This document shows, one piece after another, positions 14,359-22,139 of a stretch of 39,142 nucleotides of DNA (the first letter of the stretch is position 1; each line of letters starts with the position of its first letter). A program made the position numbers and the translations under genes. Origin of the DNA: Planctomycetota bacterium (GTDB lineage: Bacteria; Planctomycetota; Phycisphaerae; UBA1845); the NCBI GenBank assembly GCA_024280855.1, contig JAJRPG010000055.1, forward strand, positions 1 to 39,142, written 5' to 3'. The notes under the pieces are model-generated. The model had not been told where the DNA came from and did not search any database. It was given only the letters and a program-made list of their open reading frames with translations.

Positions 14359-16599
14359 ATGTATGGGTGGACATCAATCATTACGGATCGACCTCGGCTG
14401 GTCGTAGGCATTTGGTTAATGCTCGCGGCTGTGTGCTATTGGGGAGCGCCGCGAATCCCTACTCTTTTAGAAGATGATCGGACTCAATTTCTTCCACAGG
14501 ATTTACCTTCTCAACAGGCCGCGACTCTGCTAAAAGAGGAGTTTCCCCTGGCGGCTTTTGCCAGTCGATTCGTCGTGACGCTGAGCCACGCGGATGGCCT
14601 TACTGCCGCGCATCGCAGTGACATCAAACGAGCATCTATCGCACTTCAAGAACAAAGTCAGTCTATGGATTGGCGGGTGCGTTCGTCGAGCTTAACGCCG
14701 TTCCTCGCTCGATTATTGGAAAGTGATGATGGCCAAGTTGCGCTTATTGTGGTGGAACTGCCGGCTGGCCCGCTTACGCATCATAGTGTTAAACGAGCGC
14801 GATTCGTGCGAGAAATTGTGCTGCGAGAGACTGTAGGCTCGACGCTTGATATTGAATTTACCGGTGCGGCTGCCTTGGGTGAACTGCTCGACGACAAGGC
14901 TAAGCATGATGTAGACCGCACGACGTTTTGGGCGTTCATCGCAGTGGCGACTATTCTTCTTTTTGTATATCGCTCGCCGGTAGCGATGCTGCTTCCCGTT
15001 CTCACCGTAGCAATCACTCTCTTTGTGGCACTGGGTTTGATTGGACGAGCGGCTGGCTGGGGGCTGCCAGTCAATGGCCTGGTCGAAATGTTCATTATTG
15101 TCATCCTGGCTGGGTCCGGCGTGGACTATTGCCTGTTTCTATTCGCACGGTTTCGAGAACGCATAGCCGAGGGGGACGACGCCCGCCTGGCCGTTCAAAC
15201 CTGTCTGAAACATATTGCCCCAGCTATCCTGGCTAGTTCAGGGACCAATGCGGCTGCGATGTGTACGCTCGCGCTGGCAGCCAACAGGGATTTATCAACG
15301 TCGGGGCCGACGATTGCGTTTGCGGTGTTGATTGTCACTGCCACGGTTTTGACACTCACGCCTGCTATGATGTGTTTGGTGGGGCGATATTTAGTTTGGC
15401 CAATGCGCATCGAGCCTACCAGCAAAGACCATTGGCTATGGTCGAGGGTTGCTGGTGTTGTCACGCGACGCCCTGGGCTAACCATTTTGACTACGCTGTT
15501 GGTGATGACGCCTTTTTGCCTAGTGGGTATGCAAGTGAAGCCGCTGTTTGATGCCTATGAAGAATATCCGGCTGATTCGTCGTTCGTTCGCGGCGCTAAA
15601 TTGATTGATGCCCATTGGTTTGAAGGGGAATCAGTGGCTGAACAAACGCTGCTGGTTACCCTGCCGGAAGCTGTTGATACACTCGACAGTGAAGGGCGTT
15701 TGTCGTCAGCGATGGATGCCGTCGCGGCGAAAATCGCGGATCAGTTTCCTGTGGTCTACTATCGTGATTACTTTAATCCACTTGGGCGCGACTCCGCAGA
15801 AGGTGCCAGAAATTCGGCACTGACATCCTGGCTAACGATACCTAAGTCGCTAACCAGGCCCTATTTCATAGGGAAATCAGGCCGGGTATTGCGCATGGAC
15901 ATTGGCCTGCGCGGAGAGCCTCGATCAAATGAGACGATGGATAAGGTCGAGCCGTTGCGTCAAAGCGTGAAGGATGCACTGGGGCAATCACTCTCGAACT
16001 CGAAAGAGCCAGCGCCTATAGAGGTTTATATTGCCGGCGGCTCGGCTGATTATGCAGACATTCGTGCCCTGCGTGATCGAGATTCCAAAGTCGTGGCTAC
16101 CGTGGCTATTTTAGTCGTCGCTTTGATATTATATTGGCTGGTGCGATCCTTTGTGCAGGCAGTCATCCTTGTCGCAGCAACCATGATTACTTACGTCGCG
16201 GCTTATGGCTTGACGTGGTTGATTGCTACGAGCTTCTTGGGGGTTTCGAGCCTTAGTTATCAAATTGACTTCTTATTGTTCATTGTCGTTCTGAGCCTGG
16301 GGCAGGATTACAATATCTACGTCGTGACGCGTATCAGTGAAGAACTTGAGAAATCCAGTCCGCAAGAAGCTATTCGTACGGCGATTGTTAAAACCGGACA
16401 AGTGGTGAGCAGTTGCGGACTCATCATGGCTGCGGCGTTTGGCTCCATGATTAGCGGGTCGTTGGTACTCATGAAAGAGTTTGCCATCGCTTTGGCACTG
16501 GGTATCCTAATCGATACTTTTGTGATTCGTCCCCTGCTCGTACCAGCGGCACTGCTTATACTAGCCCGACGAAATCGCACTAACGTAACCGATGGATAG
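14359..16599 (+). CDS. MMPL/RND-superfamily transporter
   Basis: This 746-aa inner-membrane protein shows the RND layout: one N-terminal helix (about 14-30), a periplasmic loop (30-180), a bundle of helices (185-370), a second loop (400-580) and a second bundle (590-740). The helix-4 motifs that carry the proton-relay Asp are present in both halves: GSGVDYCLFLFARFRE and LSLGQDYNIYVVTRISEE. This is the pattern of MMPL-type exporters of lipids, hopanoids or small hydrophobic compounds, driven by proton flow. The ATG at 14359 is preferred to a GTG at 14338, but neither has a good ribosome-binding site. The stop codon lies 3 bases before rnpA, which suggests that the two genes are co-transcribed. 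Confidence 0.87.
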   Translation: MYGWTSIITDRPRLVVGIWLMLAAVCYWGAPRIPTLLEDDRTQFLPQDLPSQQAATLLKEEFPLAAFASRFVVTLSHADGLTAAHRSDIKRASIALQEQSQSMDWRVRSSSLTPFLARLLESDDGQVALIVVELPAGPLTHHSVKRARFVREIVLRETVGSTLDIEFTGAAALGELLDDKAKHDVDRTTFWAFIAVATILLFVYRSPVAMLLPVLTVAITLFVALGLIGRAAGWGLPVNGLVEMFIIVILAGSGVDYCLFLFARFRERIAEGDDARLAVQTCLKHIAPAILASSGTNAAAMCTLALAANRDLSTSGPTIAFAVLIVTATVLTLTPAMMCLVGRYLVWPMRIEPTSKDHWLWSRVAGVVTRRPGLTILTTLLVMTPFCLVGMQVKPLFDAYEEYPADSSFVRGAKLIDAHWFEGESVAEQTLLVTLPEAVDTLDSEGRLSSAMDAVAAKIADQFPVVYYRDYFNPLGRDSAEGARNSALTSWLTIPKSLTRPYFIGKSGRVLRMDIGLRGEPRSNETMDKVEPLRQSVKDALGQSLSNSKEPAPIEVYIAGGSADYADIRALRDRDSKVVATVAILVVALILYWLVRSFVQAVILVAATMITYVAAYGLTWLIATSFLGVSSLSYQIDFLLFIVVLSLGQDYNIYVVTRISEELEKSSPQEAIRTAIVKTGQVVSSCGLIMAAAFGSMISGSLVLMKEFAIALALGILIDTFVIRPLLVPAALLILARRNRTNVTDG

Positions 16600-16602
16600 T
16601 CA

Positions 16603-16965
16603 GTGACGACGCAAGACCAAACATTTCGATCTCGTGAACGATTACATTTGAAGTGTGATTACGCGCGAGCGTTTACCCAAAAACGCAGTGCGGCTGATGG
16701 CGCCTTCGTGGTCTATGTAGCTGAAAATGGGTTGTCGTGGTCAAGGCTCGGCCTGAGCGTCAGTCGCCGACTGGGAAACGCCGTGACGAGAAACTACGCC
16801 CGTCGTCGTATTCGAGAAGCCTTTCGTCGCGTGAAGTATGATATTCCGCAAGGGCTTGATGTCGTCTGCGTAGCTCGTCATGGAGCCATTAACAAGAAAA
16901 CAAATTTGCAGCAAGCGATGATTAAGCTGGTAAACAAAGCCGCCGCCCGCCGCCCGCGCGATTAG
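16603..16965 (+). CDS. rnpA: Ribonuclease P protein component
   Basis: This 120-aa basic protein helps the RNase P RNA to bind and process pre-tRNA 5' ends. The signature is clear: LGLSVSRRLGNAVTRNYARRRIREAFRR (about 49-76), holding the conserved RNR-type basic motif as RNYARRR, with the N-terminal SRERLHLKCDYARAFTQ strand before it. The start is a GTG, 3 bases after the transporter stop. In many bacteria rnpA follows rpmH and precedes yidD/yidC; neither is here, so this copy is out of the usual cluster. The C-terminus is lysine/arginine-rich. The gene is followed by a GC-rich hairpin. Confidence 0.9.
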   Translation: MTTQDQTFRSRERLHLKCDYARAFTQKRSAADGAFVVYVAENGLSWSRLGLSVSRRLGNAVTRNYARRRIREAFRRVKYDIPQGLDVVCVARHGAINKKTNLQQAMIKLVNKAAARRPRD

Positions 16966-17010
16966 AAATATTCGCACTAAAGCCAAGCTTTTGGGCCTAG
17001 CCCGCAACCT

Positions 17011-17044
17011 CACCCGGCACAGCCCCAATTGGCCGGGCCGGGTG
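17011..17044. terminator. GC-rich hairpin between convergent rnpA and HTH gene
   Basis: A perfect 8-bp stem CACCCGGC/GCCGGGTG (17011-17018, 17037-17044) with an 18-base loop lies in the 97-base convergent gap. No U-tract follows directly (the next T-rich stretch is about 10 bases away), so it may pause or protect rather than fully terminate transcription. Confidence 0.4.
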
Positions 17045-17062
17045 CGTTACAGAATTTTGTCG

Positions 17063-17416
17063 TTACGCCTTCAACAAGCGTGAGACGTTTTTATCCACGA
17101 AATAACGACCATTTTTGAGGTCGATACTCACGCCAGCGTCTTCGAGATTGTTCAAATATCTAAAAACGGTACGGCGCGATGACTTCAACTTACGGCCTAA
17201 ATCAGCGATGGAGACGCCTTTTTCCATAAGGTTAATCATTTTAAGTTGGCGACCATAGATAGATCGTTCACTTTCCAGCTCTTTGCACAATACTTCCGCT
17301 GCTTTTTTGACGGCAGGGTTCTTGCCGTAATGGTTTGATTTTCGTGCAGCTTTTAAGGCTACATGAATTGCAAATGTCTCGGTAAAATCAGATCGAGAGC
17401 TTAATTGTCCAGCCAT
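17063..17416 (-). CDS. Small winged-helix/HTH regulator
   Basis: This 117-aa protein has a C-terminal helix-turn-helix of the HTH_11/DeoR type: VSIADLGRKLKSSRRTVFRY at about 68-87, followed by a short wing LKNGRYFVD. The recognition helix SSRRTVFRYLNNLEDAG is strongly basic at its start. The N-terminal half is helical and rich in charged residues and may dimerise. The start is set by AAGGAG about ten bases before the ATG. It is divergent from the aminotransferase gene across a 229-base gap, so control of that gene, of itself, or both is plausible but unproven. I know of no named family for the N-terminal part. Confidence 0.7.
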   Translation of the reverse strand: MAGQLSSRSDFTETFAIHVALKAARKSNHYGKNPAVKKAAEVLCKELESERSIYGRQLKMINLMEKGVSIADLGRKLKSSRRTVFRYLNNLEDAGVSIDLKNGRYFVDKNVSRLLKA

Positions 17417-17645
17417 CTCTACTACTCCTTAACATAAAATGTCGCTAGTCAAATTTTTAGACCTAGTCTCGCAGACCGCGTATAATTTCGCCCTGCGATG
17501 CGACGATGAATCCTTCTTTACGCCCCAACATACGATAGCTTGGTTGCGGTGTACTGACAATAGCTGGCACTAAAATTTTTTGTTAATTTTTTGTGACGTG
17601 CTAAGGGCACTCTACTAATAAACTTAACACTACGGTAACTTCCAT

Positions 17646-18719
17646 ATGTCCTACTTACACTGGTCTAAAACGCGCCCCTTTGCGAAATATAATCTAGCTG
17701 GAAGTGGCGTGCCGACGGCGGATGCGGCCACGTTTGATACCACCCTTTCAGCCATAACTATGAGCAGCAAAGGGGCTTATGGCGATCCGGTGCTGCTCGA
17801 AATCCTGGCTAATCGGTATGGCGTTCACCCCGATCAGGTGCTTCCCGTCCCCGGAACCAGCATGGCTAACTTCGTCGCCATCGCCGCGGCTGGAAAAAGT
17901 GACCATCCCGTAGCTATGGAATCCCCCGTTTACGACCCGATCACCCTAAGCAGCCAATTCCTCAATATGCCCATTGTACCACTTTCGCGATCCCCTGAAA
18001 ATGGTTTTCTGTTGAATCAAGACGAGCTAGCCAACGCCTTAGCCAAGGGAGCCAAGCTCGTCGTTGTCACCAACCTGCATAACCCTTCAGGCCAATATCT
18101 CGATGCTGAGACGATCTCAAAAATCGCCGCCCAATGTCGTAAAAATGGCGCAACCTTATTAGTAGACGAAGTTTACCTCGACGCCGTTCACATTGTAGGC
18201 GGTCCATCATGGTGGTCAGGTGTCACCCTGGCTGACAATATCGTCATCACCAATTCGCTCACCAAAGTCTACGGGCTTAGCGGTTTGCGCTGCGGCTGGA
18301 TTGTGGGGCCAGCCGCCATTTTGGACCGGGCACGCGAAATCGTGAATCTGCTTCACGTTGATCTGCCCACGCCCTCCAGCGAGCTAGCCCTGCGGGCGTT
18401 GGGTCAATTTCCGGCTTTGGAAGCTCGACATCGAGCCATTCACGAAGCTGGCCAACCGGTCTATCTCCGTTGGGCGAACGAGGAGAAAAGAATCCGGTCG
18501 TATCCCAATTTTGGGGCGCTGTTCGAGTGTTTTAAGCTGCCAGTGGGCGTCACCTCAGACCAGATTGAGGCTGTTTTGGTTTCAAAATATGAGACTCAGG
18601 TCGTTCCAGGTCGTTTTTTCGGGATTCCCGACCATGTTCGGGTGAGTACAGCCGCTGGGCCAGCAGACCTCGCGGAAGGCTTAGCTAGAATCAGTCAGGC
18701 GTTGGACGATTTAATCTAG
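17646..18719 (+). CDS. PLP-dependent aminotransferase, fold type I (class I/II)
   Basis: This 357-aa cytoplasmic enzyme carries the class I/II landmarks: NPSG (146-149), DEVY (174-177), the PLP lysine K207 in SLTKVYGLSGLRCGW and the phosphate-binding R215. Such enzymes transfer amino groups between amino acids and 2-oxoacids; the substrate is not readable. It lacks part of the N-terminal arm seen in aspartate aminotransferases and is short for the family. There is no clear ribosome-binding site at the ATG. An 11-bp tandem A/T repeat lies about 60 bases upstream. The last 9 bases overlap the tail of the convergent LD-carboxypeptidase gene. Confidence 0.88.
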   Translation: MSYLHWSKTRPFAKYNLAGSGVPTADAATFDTTLSAITMSSKGAYGDPVLLEILANRYGVHPDQVLPVPGTSMANFVAIAAAGKSDHPVAMESPVYDPITLSSQFLNMPIVPLSRSPENGFLLNQDELANALAKGAKLVVVTNLHNPSGQYLDAETISKIAAQCRKNGATLLVDEVYLDAVHIVGGPSWWSGVTLADNIVITNSLTKVYGLSGLRCGWIVGPAAILDRAREIVNLLHVDLPTPSSELALRALGQFPALEARHRAIHEAGQPVYLRWANEEKRIRSYPNFGALFECFKLPVGVTSDQIEAVLVSKYETQVVPGRFFGIPDHVRVSTAAGPADLAEGLARISQALDDLI

Positions 18720-19760
18720 CACAGCCGTGGTTTTCGCATCCCATTCCAGAGCGAATCGGCCATCCTCTTCCCGCCGCCAGTACAACGGCACATGCAATGG
18801 TAGTGGGGATAAGGGCCAAGTGTGCCCGACGTCGGTAGTCGCTAGGACAGGGTTATTCCAGAATGAGGGCAGATGAAATTTCAGCAGGGCTAGCATGGCG
18901 TCTCGTTGGTCGGTTTCGCCCCAATGGAAATCACCCAGCAGGATGCCCGCACATTCGTCCCAATAGTTAGCCAATGTAAAGTGAGACAGGAACCGGTCGT
19001 ACCTTTCGATTTTATCATTAAAATCTTCGAGCATTAGCCAATGCCCCTTCGGACGAACGAAGTGGTCATACCGCGAACCAACCATCGTTGATAATACGGT
19101 GAGATTGCCGCCCACCATCTGCACCTGGCTACCGGAAGGTGCGTCGCCCATCAACAGGTCGGCATGTATCGTTCTCGCTGTAGGCTCCCCGGCTAACATG
19201 TTTACCACGTCTCGGAAAAAGTTTTCGCACTCAGGGAGTAAGTTTTTTCTCGTCCAATCTGGCGGGTGGTCGCGTGCCTCTGCGGGGGCGTCGGGGTGAT
19301 GCGAGGCGTATCGCAGTAAACCATAGGCCAAAAACGCTGGCCCCATGTCGTATAGGCCAATGCCCATCTTGTACGCGGCGACGATGTTAGCCATCGGCGT
19401 CAATTCGCTGAATCCAAAAAAAGCGACCGGCGATTTTCGATTTAGCAAAACATCAAAATCTATATGCGGGAGAATGCGCGTAAACCACGCCCCGCCTCGA
19501 ATAGTGACAATCGCCCGCACGTTTGGGTCAGCTAATGCGTTTTGAATATCAGTTGCCCGCTGCAAATCGTCCGACCTACCGGCTAATTCATCCGCCTCAT
19601 TCGGAGCGAGCAAGCTAGTATCCGCAGTCACTTCCCAGGCGTCGCCAACTGTACGCTGCACGAAGTTTACGAATCCGTCATCCGTTTCAAACTTTAGGCG
19701 CTTGAAAAATTTGTCGCAGGAACCAGCCGGGGCGATGAGATGTAGCTTGGGTTTATGCAC
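18711..19760 (-). CDS. LD-carboxypeptidase-like S66 family peptidase
   Basis: This 349-aa protein matches the S66 family (LdcA/MccF). It starts HKPKLHLIAPAGS, and the nucleophile serine sits in VAFFGFSELTPM (near residue 118). GGNLTVLSTMVGS and the glutamate motif LMLEDFNDKIERYDR follow, then the histidine in GDFHWGE. Family members cut the L,D bond of the murein tetrapeptide during recycling, or cleave microcin-type peptide conjugates. The GTG at 19760 gives the natural N-terminus and lies 4 bases after the btpA stop; longer frames upstream only overlap btpA. There is no signal peptide, so it is probably cytoplasmic, as expected for recycling. It overlaps the aminotransferase tail-to-tail. 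Confidence 0.85.
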   Translation of the reverse strand: MHKPKLHLIAPAGSCDKFFKRLKFETDDGFVNFVQRTVGDAWEVTADTSLLAPNEADELAGRSDDLQRATDIQNALADPNVRAIVTIRGGAWFTRILPHIDFDVLLNRKSPVAFFGFSELTPMANIVAAYKMGIGLYDMGPAFLAYGLLRYASHHPDAPAEARDHPPDWTRKNLLPECENFFRDVVNMLAGEPTARTIHADLLMGDAPSGSQVQMVGGNLTVLSTMVGSRYDHFVRPKGHWLMLEDFNDKIERYDRFLSHFTLANYWDECAGILLGDFHWGETDQRDAMLALLKFHLPSFWNNPVLATTDVGHTWPLSPLPLHVPLYWRREEDGRFALEWDAKTTAVLD

Positions 19761-19764
19761 GGGA

Positions 19765-20553
19765 CTATGCCAGCCCCGCCGCTTGGACAAAGGCTTTTGC
19801 GCGATCGGGGTCAACCGGATTGTCAGTGATGCCGTCTTGCTTGAGGGCTGTCCCGACGATGACGCCGCCGGTTTTTCCCAACAAGTCAGCCACTGTTTCG
19901 TGCGTGACGCCGCTACCCACGAACAATCGTCGATCTGGAACCGCCTGGCGAACCACTTCAATATGGCGCGGGTCAGTCGGCGCTCCCGTCGCGACGCCGG
20001 AAACGATTAACCCGTCAGCTAGACCTCGATAAGCTGTTTCTCTCGCGGCCTCGGCTAAGTCTTGTTGACCTAGAGGTGTCGCGTGTTTGACGTGTACATC
20101 AGCTAGGATGCTCACCCGCTTACCGAGCAGCTTGCGATATCGCAGCGTCTTCGCGGCCTGGCCTTCGATGATGCCTTGGTCAGTAGCCATGACGCCGGTA
20201 TGCACGTTGACGCGAATAAACGAAACGGTAGTAGCTGCTGCGATGCCTAGTGCCGCGATGGTGTCATTTCTTAATACGTTGACGCCTAGTGGTACATGGG
20301 TAATTTGAGCGATGCGGTCAATCACTGACGTCATGCCTGCAATCGTAGCTGGGCCTGCGTCGGTGGCTGAGAAGGGTTGATCTCCGAAGTTTTCGATAAT
20401 CAGTGCGTTAAAACCGGCTTCTACAAGAATCTGCGCATCGCTCATTGCCCGCTCTAAAACGGCATCCATACAAGAATGATTAGGAGAACCCGGCAACGCG
20501 GGAAGATGAACTACGCCGATGAGCGAGATTGAAGGAAGATTAAGCATGAACAT
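19765..20553 (-). CDS. BtpA/SgcQ family TIM-barrel protein
   Basis: This 262-aa protein matches the BtpA family: SLIGVVHLPALPGSP at the start, ALIIENFGDQPF, VPLGVNVLRND, FIRVNVHTG, ILADVHVKHA and a C-terminal VGSGVTHETVADLL with a phosphate-binding-like GVIVGTALK. In cyanobacteria BtpA is needed for stable photosystem I; elsewhere the family is an uncharacterised barrel related to phosphate-sugar enzymes. This organism has no sign of photosynthesis, so the role here is unknown. It sits between groES (24 bases upstream) and the LD-carboxypeptidase (4 bases downstream), which indicates one transcript. Two close ATGs (20553, 20547) are possible starts. Confidence 0.85.
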   Translation of the reverse strand: MFMLNLPSISLIGVVHLPALPGSPNHSCMDAVLERAMSDAQILVEAGFNALIIENFGDQPFSATDAGPATIAGMTSVIDRIAQITHVPLGVNVLRNDTIAALGIAAATTVSFIRVNVHTGVMATDQGIIEGQAAKTLRYRKLLGKRVSILADVHVKHATPLGQQDLAEAARETAYRGLADGLIVSGVATGAPTDPRHIEVVRQAVPDRRLFVGSGVTHETVADLLGKTGGVIVGTALKQDGITDNPVDPDRAKAFVQAAGLA

Positions 20554-20577
20554 ACCGCCAAAGCCACGGGCGAAGGG

Positions 20578-20904
20578 TCAATCCTTTGACGAGCGAAAGA
20601 CCGCGACGACGTCTTCGATAGGTACAACGAAAAGGCAATTGTCTTTTTCGAACTCAACGGGGATAGCCTGCTTCGGGTTAAACAGCACGCGGTCGTATTG
20701 ACGCACGGGGAAATTATCGTCTTTCTCAATCTGAGTAGAAACAGCCACGATGCGGCCGGTGATGTTAGGGATTTCGATGGAGTCGGGAAGCTCGATGCCA
20801 CCCTTGGTGACTTTCTTATCCTCATCTTTACGAATCAGCACCCGCTCGCCTAACGGCTCCACGGTATCGAGTCGCGCACTCTTTGTCTTTGGTTTATTCG
20901 GCAT
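20578..20904 (-). CDS. groES: Co-chaperonin GroES-like protein
   Basis: This 108-aa protein has the GroES fold: VEPLGERVLIRKDEDKKVTKGGIELPD, a mobile loop region, GRIVAVS, QYDRVLFNPKQAIPVEFEKDNCLFVVPIEDVVAVF. GroES caps GroEL during protein folding. No groEL is adjacent, and the gene heads a three-gene minus-strand unit with btpA and the LD-carboxypeptidase. The ATG at 20904 is chosen because the sequence upstream of it (to 20964) does not look coding. The mobile loop is altered (SIEIPNITGR in place of the usual EKPQ..G), so it may serve a paralogous GroEL or have a changed role. Confidence 0.82.
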   Translation of the reverse strand: MPNKPKTKSARLDTVEPLGERVLIRKDEDKKVTKGGIELPDSIEIPNITGRIVAVSTQIEKDDNFPVRQYDRVLFNPKQAIPVEFEKDNCLFVVPIEDVVAVFRSSKD

Positions 20905-21043
20905 TCTTAAGGTTCCATCGTCATTTATTAGCCGTGGCCAACACCCACATAGCAGCCGCTGCATTCACGGTACATAGTAGGCGAATTCGGGCGAAAGGAC
21001 CACACCGGCCAGGTTGGCCGCCTTTAGATTCCGTTACAGGAAC

Positions 21044-21084
21044 TGATGCCCCATTCTTTGTCTACTGGCAATGGGTGGGGAATG
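21044..21084. repeat. Dispersed repeat, family B, inverted copy
   Basis: This is the reverse-strand counterpart of 5765-5806. It lies in the 316-base gap between groES and the AT-rich gene, which otherwise holds only a small GGCCA/TGGCC inverted repeat (about 21006-21019). Confidence 0.5.
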
Positions 21085-21220
21085 GAGAAAGATATAACAA
21101 GACGGACTGACCAATCACCAAACCTCATATATAAGCGTGTACCCCGATGCGACTATGCAATTGTTTTCATCCGAGCGACAAGCCAGCGACAAGATATTGC
21201 TCGACTAATTTTGTTGACTT

Positions 21221-21916
21221 ATGATTGTACCATTAGAATGCGATAACGAAATGAACAAAATTAGAATAACAACCTGCGAGCAGCTTGAGGAGTGGCTCGA
21301 AAACAATAATTGGTTGGACCATTCCGTCTTTCTAGACGTGCAGCCACCTTTTAAGCCTAAGAATCCAAAGTCCTCCGAAGGCATGATCAGGCTAAAAGTT
21401 TGGGTATCTGGAGATATAGAGCCAGGTTCAAAACGAACATGGCATAAGTATATTTTTCGAGCAACAGGCGTCACCCAATGGCTTATTTACGATGAAAAGG
21501 ATTGGTCCCCTGACGGTAGTTTATCTGATGAGTTAGAGATACTCGAAGAATGTAGCGGAGTAGGATTTTCTGCAAGATTTTCAAGAGAAATCATAGTTTG
21601 TTGCGATGAACTCGAAATAGAACGTCTTCAGGATGAAACAGATACAGTTGAACCATGGCTCAGTTGCAATGATTATAGCGTAACTGTAGCTGGTAGAAAT
21701 TTACCCACACCACAGGAGTGGGTAACATGGTTCAAAACCGAAAACATCGATGTTGCTTGGCGTTGCATCTATGGAAACGCTAAGCAGGCTGAATTAATTC
21801 CAGTTCAAGATTATTCCGGATGGTTTCTGCAGGTAATTGACAGAATCAAGCACAACGACGAAGGGCTGTTTTCTTTCATACCTCCTCAACGGAAAATAGT
21901 TTTTATGTCCACTTAA
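21221..21916 (+). CDS. Unknown AT-richer protein, apparently cut short by a frameshift
   Basis: This 231-aa protein has no recognised domain. It is rich in Trp, acidic and probably soluble; it starts either at 21221 or at the ATG 21251 (MNKIRITTCEQLEEWLE), the second being more natural. Base composition is visibly lower in GC than the neighbours and codon use differs, which suggests transfer. The reading frame ends at TAA 21914-21916 directly after a run of five T (21900-21904). One added T would carry the frame on for another 50 codons of protein-like sequence to a TAG at 22068 (next entry). It could be a small effector or immunity-type protein from its size and composition, but this is a guess. 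Confidence 0.55.
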   Translation: MIVPLECDNEMNKIRITTCEQLEEWLENNNWLDHSVFLDVQPPFKPKNPKSSEGMIRLKVWVSGDIEPGSKRTWHKYIFRATGVTQWLIYDEKDWSPDGSLSDELEILEECSGVGFSARFSREIIVCCDELEIERLQDETDTVEPWLSCNDYSVTVAGRNLPTPQEWVTWFKTENIDVAWRCIYGNAKQAELIPVQDYSGWFLQVIDRIKHNDEGLFSFIPPQRKIVFMST

Positions 21917-22068
21917 ATGACCGAGACCCCGAGGGGGCGGGATTGGGAATTATAGCTGGTCGTATATTGGGTCGCATTAGCCATGCGACAATTGATTCTG
22001 GTAACTGTTCAATTTCTGGTGAGAATTGGCTTAAATATTTGAATGAGGGAATCGTGCCAGAAGTGTAG
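21917..22068 (+). pseudogene. Probable lost C-terminal part of the preceding gene
   Basis: In the frame one base off from the upstream gene, the sequence reads VHLNDRDPEGAGLGIIAG, then GRILGRISHATIDSGNCS and ENWLKYLNEGIVPEV before a stop. This looks like ordinary protein and joins the upstream frame at the T5 run. The break could be a real mutation, a homopolymer error in the sequence, or a programmed slip. Total length with the extension would be about 272-282 aa. Confidence 0.5.
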
Positions 22069-22139
22069 CCGCAAAGCGTGTGATTGGTTTCCGAAGACGG
22101 CAGGCAATAGCCGTGCCCTACGCATCGTGTCTACGCTAG

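Noticed and set aside
22069-22139. GGCAGGCAATAGCCGTGCC palindrome-like stretch near the addA stop
   Set aside because: The pairing is short and imperfect and no second copy was found in the window, so I do not list it as a repeat.
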